Source: Alteromonas sp. BL110 (GTDB lineage: Bacteria > Pseudomonadota > Gammaproteobacteria > Enterobacterales > Alteromonadaceae). From it: DNA of 64,000 nucleotides. Below, one piece after another: positions 18,223-26,578 of the stretch. The notes beneath the pieces were generated by a model that made no database searches, had not been told where the DNA came from, and saw only the letters and a program-made list of their open reading frames with translations. The position numbers and the translations under genes were made by a program. The DNA lies in assembly GCF_003443615.1 (NCBI RefSeq), contig NZ_CP031967.1, positions 248,001 through 312,000 on the forward strand, read 5' to 3'. Positions within the stretch are counted from its first letter, which is position 1. Each line of letters opens with the position of its first letter.

Positions 18223-19119
18223 GTGAACATTCTTTTGACTGGTGGTACCGGGCTGATTGGCAGAGAATTTATTCGCCAATATTCAGATAAACACTCATTC
18301 ACTGTGATTTCTCGCGATATTGCAAAGGCAAAGAATAAACTAGGAAATCGAGTTGATATTGTAGAAAGCATTGCTTCGATAAAAAACTTCGAGAACTTCG
18401 ATGCTGTTATAAATTTAGCTGGTGAACCTATCGCTGATAAACGTTGGACAGCCACTCAAAAGAAAAGGATTTGCGATAGCCGTTGGGATATTACTGCTGA
18501 ATTAGTTTCTAAAATAAACAGCTGTGAAACACCGCCGTCAGTTTTCTTATCGGGTTCTGCAATTGGTTATTACGGCAGCCAGGGAGACAGGCTTGTAACT
18601 GAAGAGACCTCTGCTCGCGATGAGTTCACCCATGATTTATGTGCAAAATGGGAAGCTATTGCTCAAGGCGTAGATCAAACGAAAACTCGTGTGGTTACGC
18701 TCCGTACTGGCGTAGTGCTTACCGATAAAGGCGGAGCGCTTGGAAAAATGGCTATGCCCTTTAAGCTAGGTGCCGGAGGTACACTGGGGAGTGGAAATCA
18801 GTACTTAGCTTGGATTCACTTACAGGACATGGTTAGTGCTATCTCTTTTTTGTTAGAAGATAGCGCTTGTACTGGTGCGTTCAATTTAACTGCTCCGGAG
18901 CCTGTTACGAACAAGGTGTTTTCTAAAACGCTTGCGAAAGCGCTGGGTCGCCCTTGCCTTTTTAACGTACCGAGCTTCGTTATGAAGATAGCAATGGGCG
19001 AGTCATCAAAGATGATATTAGAGGGTCAACGAGTCATTCCTCAAAAGCTTATCTCTGCTGGCTTCAAGTTCGGGCTCCCGTCTATCGAAGAAGCGCTGGA
19101 CGAGATATACAGCAGCTAA
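18223..19119 (+). CDS. yfcH: TIGR01777 family NAD-dependent epimerase (YfcH)
   Basis: The 298-residue extended SDR-type protein starts with the Rossmann motif NILLTGGTGLIG and contains INLAGEPIADKRWT, SGSAIGYYGSQG, LRTGVVL and the C-terminal GFKFGLPSIEEALDEI. The start codon is GTG at 18223, supported by AAGGAG at 18211-18216. The substrate is unknown. The C-terminal DUF1731 segment is complete. It follows folX by 22 bases. Confidence 0.9.
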   Translation: MNILLTGGTGLIGREFIRQYSDKHSFTVISRDIAKAKNKLGNRVDIVESIASIKNFENFDAVINLAGEPIADKRWTATQKKRICDSRWDITAELVSKINSCETPPSVFLSGSAIGYYGSQGDRLVTEETSARDEFTHDLCAKWEAIAQGVDQTKTRVVTLRTGVVLTDKGGALGKMAMPFKLGAGGTLGSGNQYLAWIHLQDMVSAISFLLEDSACTGAFNLTAPEPVTNKVFSKTLAKALGRPCLFNVPSFVMKIAMGESSKMILEGQRVIPQKLISAGFKFGLPSIEEALDEIYSS

Positions 19120-19146
19120 TCGAATACCCAGTAACTCCCAAAAATT

Positions 19147-19385
19147 GTGGACAGACACTCAAATTCAAAAGAAAGTGTGTGTCCACATTTGATACTTTTG
19201 ACTGCTGACAAACTCGCTTCGGACAAGGATACTACTTGCTTCCAAAATACATCACAGTGTAAGTGTATTATGAATCGTTGTGTTTGAGTAAGAAGAAATC
19301 CAAGGCGGGCAAAACAAAAATGAACAGACTCTCTCTGCAGACACCTAAAGCGAACAGCCACTCTTTGTAGCTGAGTGACTGTCCA
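19147..19385. repeat. Repeat cluster D, one hairpin pair and a third copy
   Basis: GTGGACAGACACT (19147-19159) and AGTGTGTGTCCAC (19174-19186) are near-perfect inverted repeats with one G:G mismatch and a loop of about 14 bases. A further copy (GAGTGACTGTCCA) lies at 19373-19385. The gap 19120-19401 has no supported gene. Confidence 0.82.
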
Positions 19386-19401
19386 AACCATAAATGTAGA
19401 C

Positions 19402-21924
19402 CTAAACCATATTCCTTAGCATCTGTCCAGTATTCAGCGTAAGCAACCGATAGCAACCAAACGCACCTAGAACGCCTACAACAATGGCACCGACGCTTGG
19501 TGCTATAGCCCAGTACTCAGGATGTAAACTCGCTTCCATTTGAAATACTGTGGTTTGCAGTAAGTACAAACTTAATTCGTTCGCCATTGCAGCCATAAAG
19601 CCTGCGACTACGCCGATGATAACAAATTCAAAAATTACGCTTTTCCTTATTAGACTGCCCTTAGCACCAAGTGTGCGAAGTATGGCTATTTCCTGCTTGC
19701 GCTCATCCATACTCGCCTGTACCTGCGCTATTAATACTAGACTTCCCGACATTAAAACCAGTACCAAAATAAACTCAACGGCGACAGAAACCTGGTCCAC
19801 AATCTCTCGAAGTTGATTTATTCGAGCGTCTACATCAAACATTGTGATTGAAGCAAATGGCTTTAAGAGGTTCGTTAACTCAGCCTTCCTATCGGTGGGC
19901 AGGTAAAAACTAGTGATATACGTTGGGCTGAACGCAGCCATCGCATCTGGATGGATAACGAAAAAGAAATTAGGCTGCATGGTCTGCCAGTTAACGGTTC
20001 GAATACTCGTTACTTTCGTTTCAACGATTTCGCTTCCCACATTAAAAGTAAGCCTATCGCCCATTTCAATATTTAATCTTTTAGCCACACCTTCTTCAAC
20101 AGAGACTGGGAACCATCCTTCGGTGTACTGTGTTTCCACATTTCCATGCCATTTCCCTTCAATAATCTCGTTTTCTTTTTGTAACGAGTTACTCCACGTT
20201 AGGTTCGCTTCTCTACCTAGACCTCTTCGACCTTCACGATTTGGCTCGTCCTCTTTGGAAACTTCAGTATTGACCCCTTCCCCATTTACCGAAACGAATC
20301 GCCCTCGGATAACAGGATAAAACTCTTCGATATTTACCCCATTATCAGCGAAGTGCCTGTCCAATTCTGGCTGAATGTCCGGTGTGATGTTTATCAAGAA
20401 GTAGTTTGGTGTACCTTCGGGTAATTGCGAACGCCATTGCGAAACCATGTCATTTCGCATTACTAGAACCACTAAAAGCAGCATTATAGTGACTGAAAAG
20501 CTAATAAGCTGCACACTGTTGTCCATCGCTCTGCGCTTAATGCGTGCCCAAGCTAATTGCCATGGGCCCATTCTGCCACTACCCAGCTTGCGACCAATCG
20601 CAATTAGGATATAGGTTGCGCCAAGCAGCCCAAGAACAAGCGCGGCACCAGACACAAATAAAATAGCGCTAATTTTGAGATCGCGACTGTACATCCACAT
20701 CAATAAGAATATCGCGCCGCCTGAAGCCACAAACTGAATGCTTCTGGAACGGAGATTCGCCGAGATGTCTTTTCTTAATACGCGAAGCGGGGGCACTGAA
20801 AACAGCTGCAAAAGCGGATACAGGGAAAAGAGCAAAGCACAAGTCGCGCCTGTAGCAACGGCAATTAAGACCGGCCGCCAGTGCCAAACGTCAAGGGATA
20901 CATCCACTCTATCCGCTACCAGAGTAACCACTACTTGTTGTCCGATAAAACCGATAACAAGACCGATGAAAATACCCAGTACGGTAATAAATAAAATCTG
21001 AAACAAGTATACTTTTCGGATTATTTTACTTGTTGCACCTAAGGTCTTCATTATTGCTACGGGGTCAAAGTGGCGCTGGGCATAACGCTGCGCAGCAACA
21101 GCAATCGAGACCGCTGCCAACACTATGGCTAACAAACTCGCTAAAAGAAAATAACGCTCGGCACTTGCCACTGAGCGTCCTATTGCTGACTCATCATCTT
21201 CGACTGTCCGCCACGAATGTAAATCGTCATTCAGTTGAGGCAGTAACCATTTATTGAAACTTTCCAGATCGCCTAAGTCACCCGCAAAAAAGCCAACATA
21301 ACGAGCCCGACTTCCTGGACCAGTAACGGCGGTTTTATCTAAATCGCTCAAATCGATAAGTGCGATTGGGTCGGTGTTAAATACACTAAAACCTGCATCC
21401 GGAATGTCTACTAAAACATGCGTTACCGTAAAAGTGCCATCGCCAATTTCTATGTCATCGCCAATAGTGAGCCCTAAATTCTGAAAAAGCCGAGACTGAA
21501 CCCAGACTTCGCCCGGCTTTGGCAGTTCAGTAGTAGCGCGTTTTTCTCCAAAAGGCTGATTAGTAATATTGACTGTCCCTTTTAGAGGATAAGCGTTGTT
21601 CACCGCTCGCAAATCGACAAGCGACATCTCGTCATCTTTAAATACCATTGAGCGTGTCGCCACTTGCTTTGCAGTCGCGAGCCCTTCTTCTCGCGCTCTA
21701 GCTAACCAATCTTCGTTTATAGGGTCGTCTGAACGAAGCTGAGCATCTGCTGCAATAAACGCAGCTGAGCGAGACTTGAGTGCGCCTTGCAAGCGCTCAC
21801 TAAACAGCGACAGCGACAACACGGCCGCTACAGACAACACTATAGCCAGCAATATAATGGTGAGTTCGCCGCGCCTGGCTTCATGCTTAAAAAGCCGCCA
21901 AGCTAAATTAAAAGACGTCGACAT
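19402..21924 (-). CDS. ybbP: ABC transporter permease, FtsX/MacB type (YbbP-like)
   Basis: The 840-residue inner-membrane protein has an N-terminal TM, a large extracytoplasmic domain, three TMs (about 255-390), another set of central TMs, a second extracytoplasmic domain and C-terminal TMs (DERKQEIAILRTLGAKGSLIRKS is the conserved coupling element). This 10-TM double FtsX layout is YbbP. With YbbA it is thought to extract or move lipids or hydrophobic compounds. It abuts the ybbA stop. A degenerate repeat copy at 20351-20363 encodes ELDRHF. Confidence 0.88.
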   Translation of the reverse strand: MSTSFNLAWRLFKHEARRGELTIILLAIVLSVAAVLSLSLFSERLQGALKSRSAAFIAADAQLRSDDPINEDWLARAREEGLATAKQVATRSMVFKDDEMSLVDLRAVNNAYPLKGTVNITNQPFGEKRATTELPKPGEVWVQSRLFQNLGLTIGDDIEIGDGTFTVTHVLVDIPDAGFSVFNTDPIALIDLSDLDKTAVTGPGSRARYVGFFAGDLGDLESFNKWLLPQLNDDLHSWRTVEDDESAIGRSVASAERYFLLASLLAIVLAAVSIAVAAQRYAQRHFDPVAIMKTLGATSKIIRKVYLFQILFITVLGIFIGLVIGFIGQQVVVTLVADRVDVSLDVWHWRPVLIAVATGATCALLFSLYPLLQLFSVPPLRVLRKDISANLRSRSIQFVASGGAIFLLMWMYSRDLKISAILFVSGAALVLGLLGATYILIAIGRKLGSGRMGPWQLAWARIKRRAMDNSVQLISFSVTIMLLLVVLVMRNDMVSQWRSQLPEGTPNYFLINITPDIQPELDRHFADNGVNIEEFYPVIRGRFVSVNGEGVNTEVSKEDEPNREGRRGLGREANLTWSNSLQKENEIIEGKWHGNVETQYTEGWFPVSVEEGVAKRLNIEMGDRLTFNVGSEIVETKVTSIRTVNWQTMQPNFFFVIHPDAMAAFSPTYITSFYLPTDRKAELTNLLKPFASITMFDVDARINQLREIVDQVSVAVEFILVLVLMSGSLVLIAQVQASMDERKQEIAILRTLGAKGSLIRKSVIFEFVIIGVVAGFMAAMANELSLYLLQTTVFQMEASLHPEYWAIAPSVGAIVVGVLGAFGCYRLLTLNTGQMLRNMV
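20351..20363 (+). repeat. Degenerate repeat copy inside ybbP
   Basis: AAGTGCCTGTCCA lies in the permease gene and is read on the other strand as LDRHF. It differs from the consensus by one base in the core. Confidence 0.45.
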
Positions 21925-22623
21925 CTACACCGCCTCTTTCTTATTTATTGAGTTCGCGCCCGTTGTTTCAATTAACTCTCCCGCATTCATGGTGAGTTGC
22001 CTATCACAATGTTCTGCGAGCTCATTATCGTGGGTAACGAGGACAAGAGTCGTTCCTTTTTCTCTATTCATTTTAAATAGAAGTGCTTCTATCTTTTCAC
22101 TATTTTTGGCGTCGAGGTTGCCGGTAGGCTCATCGGCGAAAAGTATTTTAGGCGAGGTGATAAACGCTCGCGCAATGGCAACGCGTTGCTGCTCGCCCCC
22201 GGATAACTGATTAGGGAAGTGATGCGCGCGATGCTTTAAACCAACCTGCTCAAGAATATCAAGAGCAAGCGCTTTAGGGTTATCAAGCCCTGCAATTTCT
22301 GCTGGCAGCATGACGTTTTCAAGCGCTGTTAAGCTTTGAACTAACATAAAGCTTTGGAAGATAAAGCCCACTTTATTTCCTCTTAAAATAGCGCGCTCTT
22401 CTTCGTTCATGCTGTGAAGTGCTTCGCTATCTAGAAATATTTCTCCTTCTGTAACTTGGTCAAGCCCAGCTAATAACCCCAAAAGGGTTGATTTACCAGA
22501 GCCTGACGCACCAATAATGGCGACGGACTCACCAGACTTGACTTCAAAAGAAATAGGACGAAGGATCTGCAGTGAACCTTCGCTCGTATCCACTACTTTG
22601 GTTACAGCATTAGCTTTTATCAT
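21925..22623 (-). CDS. ybbA: ABC transporter ATP-binding protein (YbbA)
   Basis: The 232-residue ATPase has Walker A GASGSGKSTLLG (about residues 38-49), the Q-loop QSFML, the signature LSGGEQQRVAIARAF, Walker B ILFADEPTGNLD and the H-loop VTHD. It belongs to the MacB/LolD family. It directly adjoins ybbP and lies head-to-head with tesA, the same ybbAP-tesA arrangement as in E. coli. Confidence 0.92.
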   Translation of the reverse strand: MIKANAVTKVVDTSEGSLQILRPISFEVKSGESVAIIGASGSGKSTLLGLLAGLDQVTEGEIFLDSEALHSMNEEERAILRGNKVGFIFQSFMLVQSLTALENVMLPAEIAGLDNPKALALDILEQVGLKHRAHHFPNQLSGGEQQRVAIARAFITSPKILFADEPTGNLDAKNSEKIEALLFKMNREKGTTLVLVTHDNELAEHCDRQLTMNAGELIETTGANSINKKEAV

Positions 22624-22639
22624 AAGAGGTCATCAATTC

Positions 22640-23296
22640 GTGTTTGTTAAATTTCGTTATTTGTTCGCTTTTTTACTTATTCTTTTAATACCCTTTCAAG
22701 CGCTATCAGATCAAGCCAAGAACAGTGACACAAGCGAAAATGCGGTTTTGCTAGTCTTGGGTGACAGTTTATCCGCGGCTTATGGATTACAGCAACATGA
22801 AGGTTGGGTCAGTTTGTTACAAAAAATGTGGCAAGACGATAATATTCCGATTGATATTGTAAACGCTGCGGTAAGCGGAGAAACCACTGATGGCGGCTTA
22901 GCGCGATTTCCCCGTTTATTAGAGCAACACAACCCTACCCATGTACTAATTGAACTGGGAGGCAACGACGGGCTTCAGGGTCATAATATTGGCAAGATTA
23001 GAAACAACTTGAGTTCATTGGTAAAGGTTGCAAAAGAAAATAATGCCGTCGTATTTTTGCAAGAAATGCAAATTCCTTCTAATTATGGAAGGCGTTATAC
23101 CCAAATGTTTACCGAAAACTTCAGTAAGGTAGCCGAGATCCAAAACGTTCAGAAAATTCCTTTTTTTCTCGAAGACATAGCGCTGAATAAAGACTTAATG
23201 CAAAACGATGGAATTCACCCAAATGCTGAGGCACAACCGTTGATCGCTAAACTTATGGACAGACACTTAAGAAGTTTAATCCTTAAAGCTCAATAA
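22640..23296 (+). CDS. tesA: GDSL arylesterase / lysophospholipase (TesA)
   Basis: The 218-residue secreted hydrolase has a signal peptide (hydrophobic residues 7-22, then SDQA). The SGNH blocks are the GDSL serine (Ser43 in GDSLSAAYG), the glycine and asparagine blocks (GGNDGLQG), and the Asp/His block DGIHPNAEA. I chose the GTG at 22640: it follows AAGAGGT and gives a proper signal peptide. A longer open frame would run antisense through the start of ybbA. Near the C-terminus an exact repeat copy is translated as LMDRHLRS. Confidence 0.88.
   Translation: MFVKFRYLFAFLLILLIPFQALSDQAKNSDTSENAVLLVLGDSLSAAYGLQQHEGWVSLLQKMWQDDNIPIDIVNAAVSGETTDGGLARFPRLLEQHNPTHVLIELGGNDGLQGHNIGKIRNNLSSLVKVAKENNAVVFLQEMQIPSNYGRRYTQMFTENFSKVAEIQNVQKIPFFLEDIALNKDLMQNDGIHPNAEAQPLIAKLMDRHLRSLILKAQ
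23255..23268 (-). repeat. Repeat copy inside the tesA C-terminus
   Basis: ATGGACAGACACTT lies about 30 bases before the tesA stop and is read in-frame as MDRHL, so it supplies part of the enzyme's C-terminal tail. Confidence 0.75.
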
Positions 23297-23342
23297 ATGT
23301 GCTACCTTTAATTGATAAGTTGCTTCAACATGAGGTTTGTTT

Positions 23343-23525
23343 ATGGATGTTTCTTCTGTCAATTCGACGCCCGTTTCCACTATTTTAGAATCGCCTCAGC
23401 GACCTGCTCAGCAGGCTGAACCGCGTAATGTGCAGGAAAGTCGCGAGACCCAGCCCCAAGGTACGCAGCAGGCAGCAAGTACCAATGATGGACGAGTGGG
23501 TTCAAGAGTGGATGTATTCGTATAG
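23343..23525 (+). CDS. Small hypothetical protein (60 aa)
   Basis: The frame is preceded by GAGG (23332-23335) with good spacing to the ATG at 23343. The product begins MDVSSVNSTPVST, is rich in Gln/Pro/Ser/Thr in the middle (disordered) and ends GRVGSRVDVFV. I do not recognise it confidently. The start faintly resembles short YjfB-like motility proteins, but that is weak. It is followed by a hairpin built from two repeat copies. Confidence 0.55.
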   Translation: MDVSSVNSTPVSTILESPQRPAQQAEPRNVQESRETQPQGTQQAASTNDGRVGSRVDVFV

Positions 23526-23543
23526 TTTTCTAAAAAAGCGTAT

Positions 23544-23586
23544 AAAGGACAGACACTTGCTAGCCAAAGATTGTCTGTCCTTTTTC
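23544..23586 (+). terminator. Terminator-like hairpin made from two inverted repeat copies
   Basis: AAAGGACAGACA (23544-23555) pairs perfectly with TGTCTGTCCTTT (23572-23583), a 12-base stem with a 16-base loop, followed by a T-rich run. It lies 19 bases after the stop of the 60-residue protein. The arms are copies of the dispersed repeat. Confidence 0.72.
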
Positions 23587-23628
23587 TTATGCATTTTTTA
23601 TTTTTTGACATATGAGTGTTTACCTATT

Positions 23629-23693
23629 CACTATCAAACTTAAGTGTCTATCCATTACTCCTCTCCCACTATCAAACTTGAGTGTCTGTCCAT
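23629..23693 (+). repeat. Two 27-base direct repeats carrying the repeat core
   Basis: CACTATCAAACTTAAGTGTC at 23629 onward and CACTATCAAACTTGAGTGTC at 23667 onward are the first 20 bases of two 27-base units, 38 bases apart, differing at two positions. The similarity extends 12 bases beyond the core on one side, so this is a recent local duplication. Confidence 0.8.
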
Positions 23694-23855
23694 GATTTCC
23701 CTTCTCAACTATTAACTAACTACCGTTCGAAAAGTTAACCAGGAAGTCCTTTTTAGAATCAGCCATTCGCTAACATCAACAAAACTGTTCCAAAGACCAC
23801 TTAAAATTAGCGCTGTAAATCTCATAATACTAATAAATAGCTATGGGATACGGAT

Positions 23856-24830
23856 ATGCCTTTACCTCGTTACAAACAAATTAACACCGATGTCACGCCT
23901 TACTACCATTGTATTTCTCGCTGCGTAAGGCAATCCTATCTGTGTGGTCGTGATTCACGCACGGGCATAAACTACGAACATAGAAGAAAATGGATTCAAG
24001 ATAGGCTTCACAAGCTATCGCAAGCTTTTGCAATTGATTTATGCGCTTACGCTGTAATGCATAACCATATTCATGTTGTACTCCATATAGCGAAGGGGAG
24101 AGCTGATGGCTGGACCATGGATGAAGTATTGCTTAGATGGAGAATGTTTTACAAATGCCCTCCCCTAGTACAGCGATATCTAGAAGACTTTGAATCAGTA
24201 ACAGTAGAAGAGCGAGAAGAATTGAAGTCGCTATCTGTTATATATCGAGAGCGACTTCAAAGCATAAGCTGGTTTATGCGCCTGTTAAATGAATACATAG
24301 CTCGCAAAGCTAATAAAGAAGATGAGTGTAAAGGCTATTTCTGGGAGAGAAGATTTAGATCTCAAGCAATACTGGATGAAAAAGCGCTGGCAAGCGTGAT
24401 GGCATATGTCGATTTGAACCCCATCAGAGCAAAGACAGCGAAAACACTCAACAACTCCCATTACACTAGTATTCAGTACCGCTTAAATGCAAAGCGCTCG
24501 AACAAAGTACCTAAGTTTCTAATGCCCTTTAATGACAGTAAGAAAAAGCTAGCTGAGAGTTTGCCTTTTGCTTTTAAAGATTACTTACAACTTGTTACTG
24601 ATACATTGAACGTAGAGCGGAATAGCAAGACCTGCAGAGTGCCAAAGCTTCCTAACAGATTGCTCGATAAGCTTGGGATGACAAAAGAAAATTGGCACCT
24701 AGTGACCAGTAACTTCGAAACCCTCTTTACCGGTCCTGTCGGGTGTCCAGAGATGATGGAGAATTTTGCTAGATGTTGCCAAAGAGCATGTCGCCCCAAC
24801 GTTTCTAATGCTCAGAAATATTTATCTTGA
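23856..24830 (+). CDS. REP-associated tyrosine transposase-like protein (Y1 HUH family)
   Basis: The 324-residue protein is a Y1 transposase of the IS200-like superfamily. The HUH metal motif is H-N-H-I-H (residues 69-73, after CAYAVM) and the catalytic tyrosine is probably Tyr184 in AYVDLNPIRA, a signature characteristic of RAYTs. The N-terminus PRYKQINTDVTPYYHCISRC is also typical. It is longer than the short enteric form (about 165 residues). RAYTs usually occur once per genome, are not flanked by IS ends, and are tied to dispersed REP repeats. No flanking inverted repeats or target duplications were seen here, while the surrounding 18 kb is rich in one short repeat. Confidence 0.87.
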   Translation: MPLPRYKQINTDVTPYYHCISRCVRQSYLCGRDSRTGINYEHRRKWIQDRLHKLSQAFAIDLCAYAVMHNHIHVVLHIAKGRADGWTMDEVLLRWRMFYKCPPLVQRYLEDFESVTVEEREELKSLSVIYRERLQSISWFMRLLNEYIARKANKEDECKGYFWERRFRSQAILDEKALASVMAYVDLNPIRAKTAKTLNNSHYTSIQYRLNAKRSNKVPKFLMPFNDSKKKLAESLPFAFKDYLQLVTDTLNVERNSKTCRVPKLPNRLLDKLGMTKENWHLVTSNFETLFTGPVGCPEMMENFARCCQRACRPNVSNAQKYLS

Positions 24831-24856
24831 GTCGATAAAGCAACGACATTATTTAG

Positions 24857-25795
24857 CTAAATATCAGCTTGGCGAGCAAGGACGTCGACGATGTCTTGAG
24901 AGTTCGTGAGACGTCTGATGTCATTAAATAGTATTTCAGCTTCTGGGTATTGTCTTTTTAGGTAGCCGCACCACTGTTTTATGCGATTAGGGTAATATTT
25001 TCCTTTATCACCGAAAATTTCGTAGCCAGAATATTGTATTAGTAACGCTGCAAGTTCAGACCAGGGCATAGGGGCGTTACCTTCTTTGATACTCAACGCC
25101 AAATTAGGCATTGCCAAGGCCCCTCGCCCGATCATTAGATTAGTGCATTCCGACTGATTCTGACAACGTATTGCATCTTCAGCATTCCAAATTTCGCCAT
25201 TTGCTACGATTGGAATATCAGTGTGCTGCTTGATCTTCGCTATCCAGTCCCAATAAGCAGGTGGTTTATAACCTTCAGTTTTAGTCCGTGCATGAACAAC
25301 GAGCTCAGATGCGCCGGCTTCAGTGATTGCAATAGCGTTATCGATAGCTAAAGATTTATCATCGAAGCCCAATCTTATTTTGGCTGAAACTGGGATTTCT
25401 GCTGGAACGGCGTCCTTTACAGCTTTCACAATATCGTAAAGGGTTTGGGTCTCCTTTAACAACACCGCGCCTCCCTTACTCTTATTAACTGTTTTGGCAG
25501 GACAACCAAAGTTTAAGTCAACGCCCGGAGAGCCCAACTCTATCGCTGTTTGGGCATTTTCTGCAAGCCACTGTGGATGTTGCCCTAGCAGTTGGACTCT
25601 TACTGGTACGCCTGAGGGTGTCTTGCCGCCGTTGTTTAGCTCCGGACAAAGTCGATAAAACGTTTTCTTAGGCAATTTTTGATCAACAACCCTTACAAAC
25701 TCAGTAACGCACTGGTCGAAACCACCCACACGAGTGAGCATATCCCTCATTAAGTGGTCGACAACGCCCTCCATGGGGGCAAGCATTACTTTCAT
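24857..25795 (-). CDS. dusC: tRNA-dihydrouridine(16) synthase DusC
   Basis: This 312-residue flavoenzyme reduces a uridine in the tRNA D-loop. The N-terminal APMEGVVDHLMR and the active-site LGSPGVDLNFGCPAKTVNKS (catalytic Cys in FGCP) followed by VHARTKTEGYKPP and IPIVANGEIW are diagnostic. The 'SPGVDLNFGCP' form and length match DusC rather than DusA or DusB. It is convergent with the RAYT gene. Confidence 0.92.
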   Translation of the reverse strand: MKVMLAPMEGVVDHLMRDMLTRVGGFDQCVTEFVRVVDQKLPKKTFYRLCPELNNGGKTPSGVPVRVQLLGQHPQWLAENAQTAIELGSPGVDLNFGCPAKTVNKSKGGAVLLKETQTLYDIVKAVKDAVPAEIPVSAKIRLGFDDKSLAIDNAIAITEAGASELVVHARTKTEGYKPPAYWDWIAKIKQHTDIPIVANGEIWNAEDAIRCQNQSECTNLMIGRGALAMPNLALSIKEGNAPMPWSELAALLIQYSGYEIFGDKGKYYPNRIKQWCGYLKRQYPEAEILFNDIRRLTNSQDIVDVLARQADI

Positions 25796-25892
25796 TACAG
25801 ACGTCTCACGTTAATAGAACATAAAATTGGCGCGGGAGTTTAGCAAAAAGCGTTAATTTCAGCCAGACTTTGGTGCTTAGTTTATCAACTTT

Positions 25893-26056
25893 GTGACTGT
25901 CCGTTTCATTGGACTAAGAACACTGCTGAATGGATTGTCCTAATGATGAGTAAGTGCCTGTCTACGAAGCTATCTAAGTCGTACCTGTCCACGGAGCTAA
26001 CTAAGTCGTGTGGCTTTTCGGCTAAGTGCTGAGTTAAAGCTTGAGTGTCTGTCCAC
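25893..26056 (+). repeat. Repeat cluster E, four copies
   Basis: The 333-base gap 25796-26128 between dusC and a DUF1289 gene has no supported gene. Copies are at 25893-25902 (GTGACTGTCC), 25952-25965 (degenerate), 25981-25992 (degenerate) and 26043-26056 (exact core GAGTGTCTGTCCAC). The second and third share flanking sequence (CTAAGTCGT, CGAAGCTA/CGGAGCTA), again pointing to local tandem duplication. Confidence 0.72.
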
Positions 26057-26128
26057 TAAAAAAGGGGCTGTTATAAAGCGGTTTATTATCTTAGTTACAA
26101 CGTCAAATTTTAGCTTATCATTATCACA

Positions 26129-26302
26129 TCATTTGGAAGTAGTATCCTTATCTATACTCTTTAGGCGAGCAAGTACGGCCAGCTTTTGGTTGTCAGTGTA
26201 TGTCCGCCATTTTACGATTTCATCAATAGTACGTTTGCATCCGACGCAAATTTCATCTTCATTCAATCTACACAAGGCGATACACGGTGATGTTGAACTC
26301 AT
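26129..26302 (-). CDS. DUF1289 family small protein (57 aa)
   Basis: The 57-residue frame has the DUF1289 cysteine pattern: PCIALCRLNEDEICVGCKRT followed by IDEIVKW. Four cysteines (C-x3-C-x7-C-x2-C) suggest a metal-binding site. The function is unknown. The ATG at 26300-26302 overlaps the TGA of the upstream gene (ATGA), so the two are probably translationally coupled. A degenerate repeat copy at 26194-26207 lies within the coding sequence, read as RTYTD. Confidence 0.8.
   Translation of the reverse strand: MSSTSPCIALCRLNEDEICVGCKRTIDEIVKWRTYTDNQKLAVLARLKSIDKDTTSK
26194..26207 (+). repeat. Degenerate repeat copy inside the DUF1289 gene
   Basis: CAGTGTATGTCCGC matches the consensus at most positions. 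It is translated on the other strand within WRTYTDN. Confidence 0.45.
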
Positions 26303-26520
26303 AAAGCTTCTGTTTTATCTAAACCTTCATTTTTACTTTTTGCATGCGAAGTAGCTATAGCCGCCATTGTGTTTTCCGACAGTTCTTTATTTGACCATAA
26401 ACAAACATGACAACCAAAACGCGATTCAAGATATGAAGCAAACTCAGTGTCTGTCCGACATTCATACCGCACTAAATTTTGTTTTTTGCCGTCGTAAATA
26501 ACTGCAGAATAAATAAACAC
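26299..26520 (-). CDS. Small hypothetical protein (73 aa)
   Basis: The product begins MFIYSAVIYDGKKQNLVRYE and contains CRTDTEFASYLES and FGCHVCLWSN. I do not recognise the family. Its stop overlaps the start of the DUF1289 gene, so co-expression is likely. GGAGGC-like sequence just before the ATG supports the start. A repeat copy at 26445-26457 encodes CRTDTE, so part of this protein comes from the dispersed repeat. Confidence 0.6.
   Translation of the reverse strand: MFIYSAVIYDGKKQNLVRYECRTDTEFASYLESRFGCHVCLWSNKELSENTMAAIATSHAKSKNEGLDKTEAL
26445..26457 (+). repeat. Repeat copy inside the 73-aa hypothetical gene
   Basis: CAGTGTCTGTCCG is a near-exact copy, read on the minus strand in a third frame as CRTDT. 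Confidence 0.7.
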
Positions 26521-26578
26521 AGAAGCCTCCTATAAAAGAGGCTCAAATATACATCTAGACGTCTAAACGTTCAACCGT

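Noticed and set aside
18443..18456. TTGGACAGCCACTC in yfcH as a repeat copy
   Set aside because: It encodes the conserved RWTA segment of the YfcH family and differs in the core.
23800..24856. A complete insertion sequence around the transposase gene
   Set aside because: No terminal repeats, hairpin ends or target duplication were found; RAYT genes are normally not IS-borne.
26010..26354. Plus-strand open frame of 114 codons
   Set aside because: It lies antisense to the DUF1289 gene and part of its upstream partner, both of which have better evidence.
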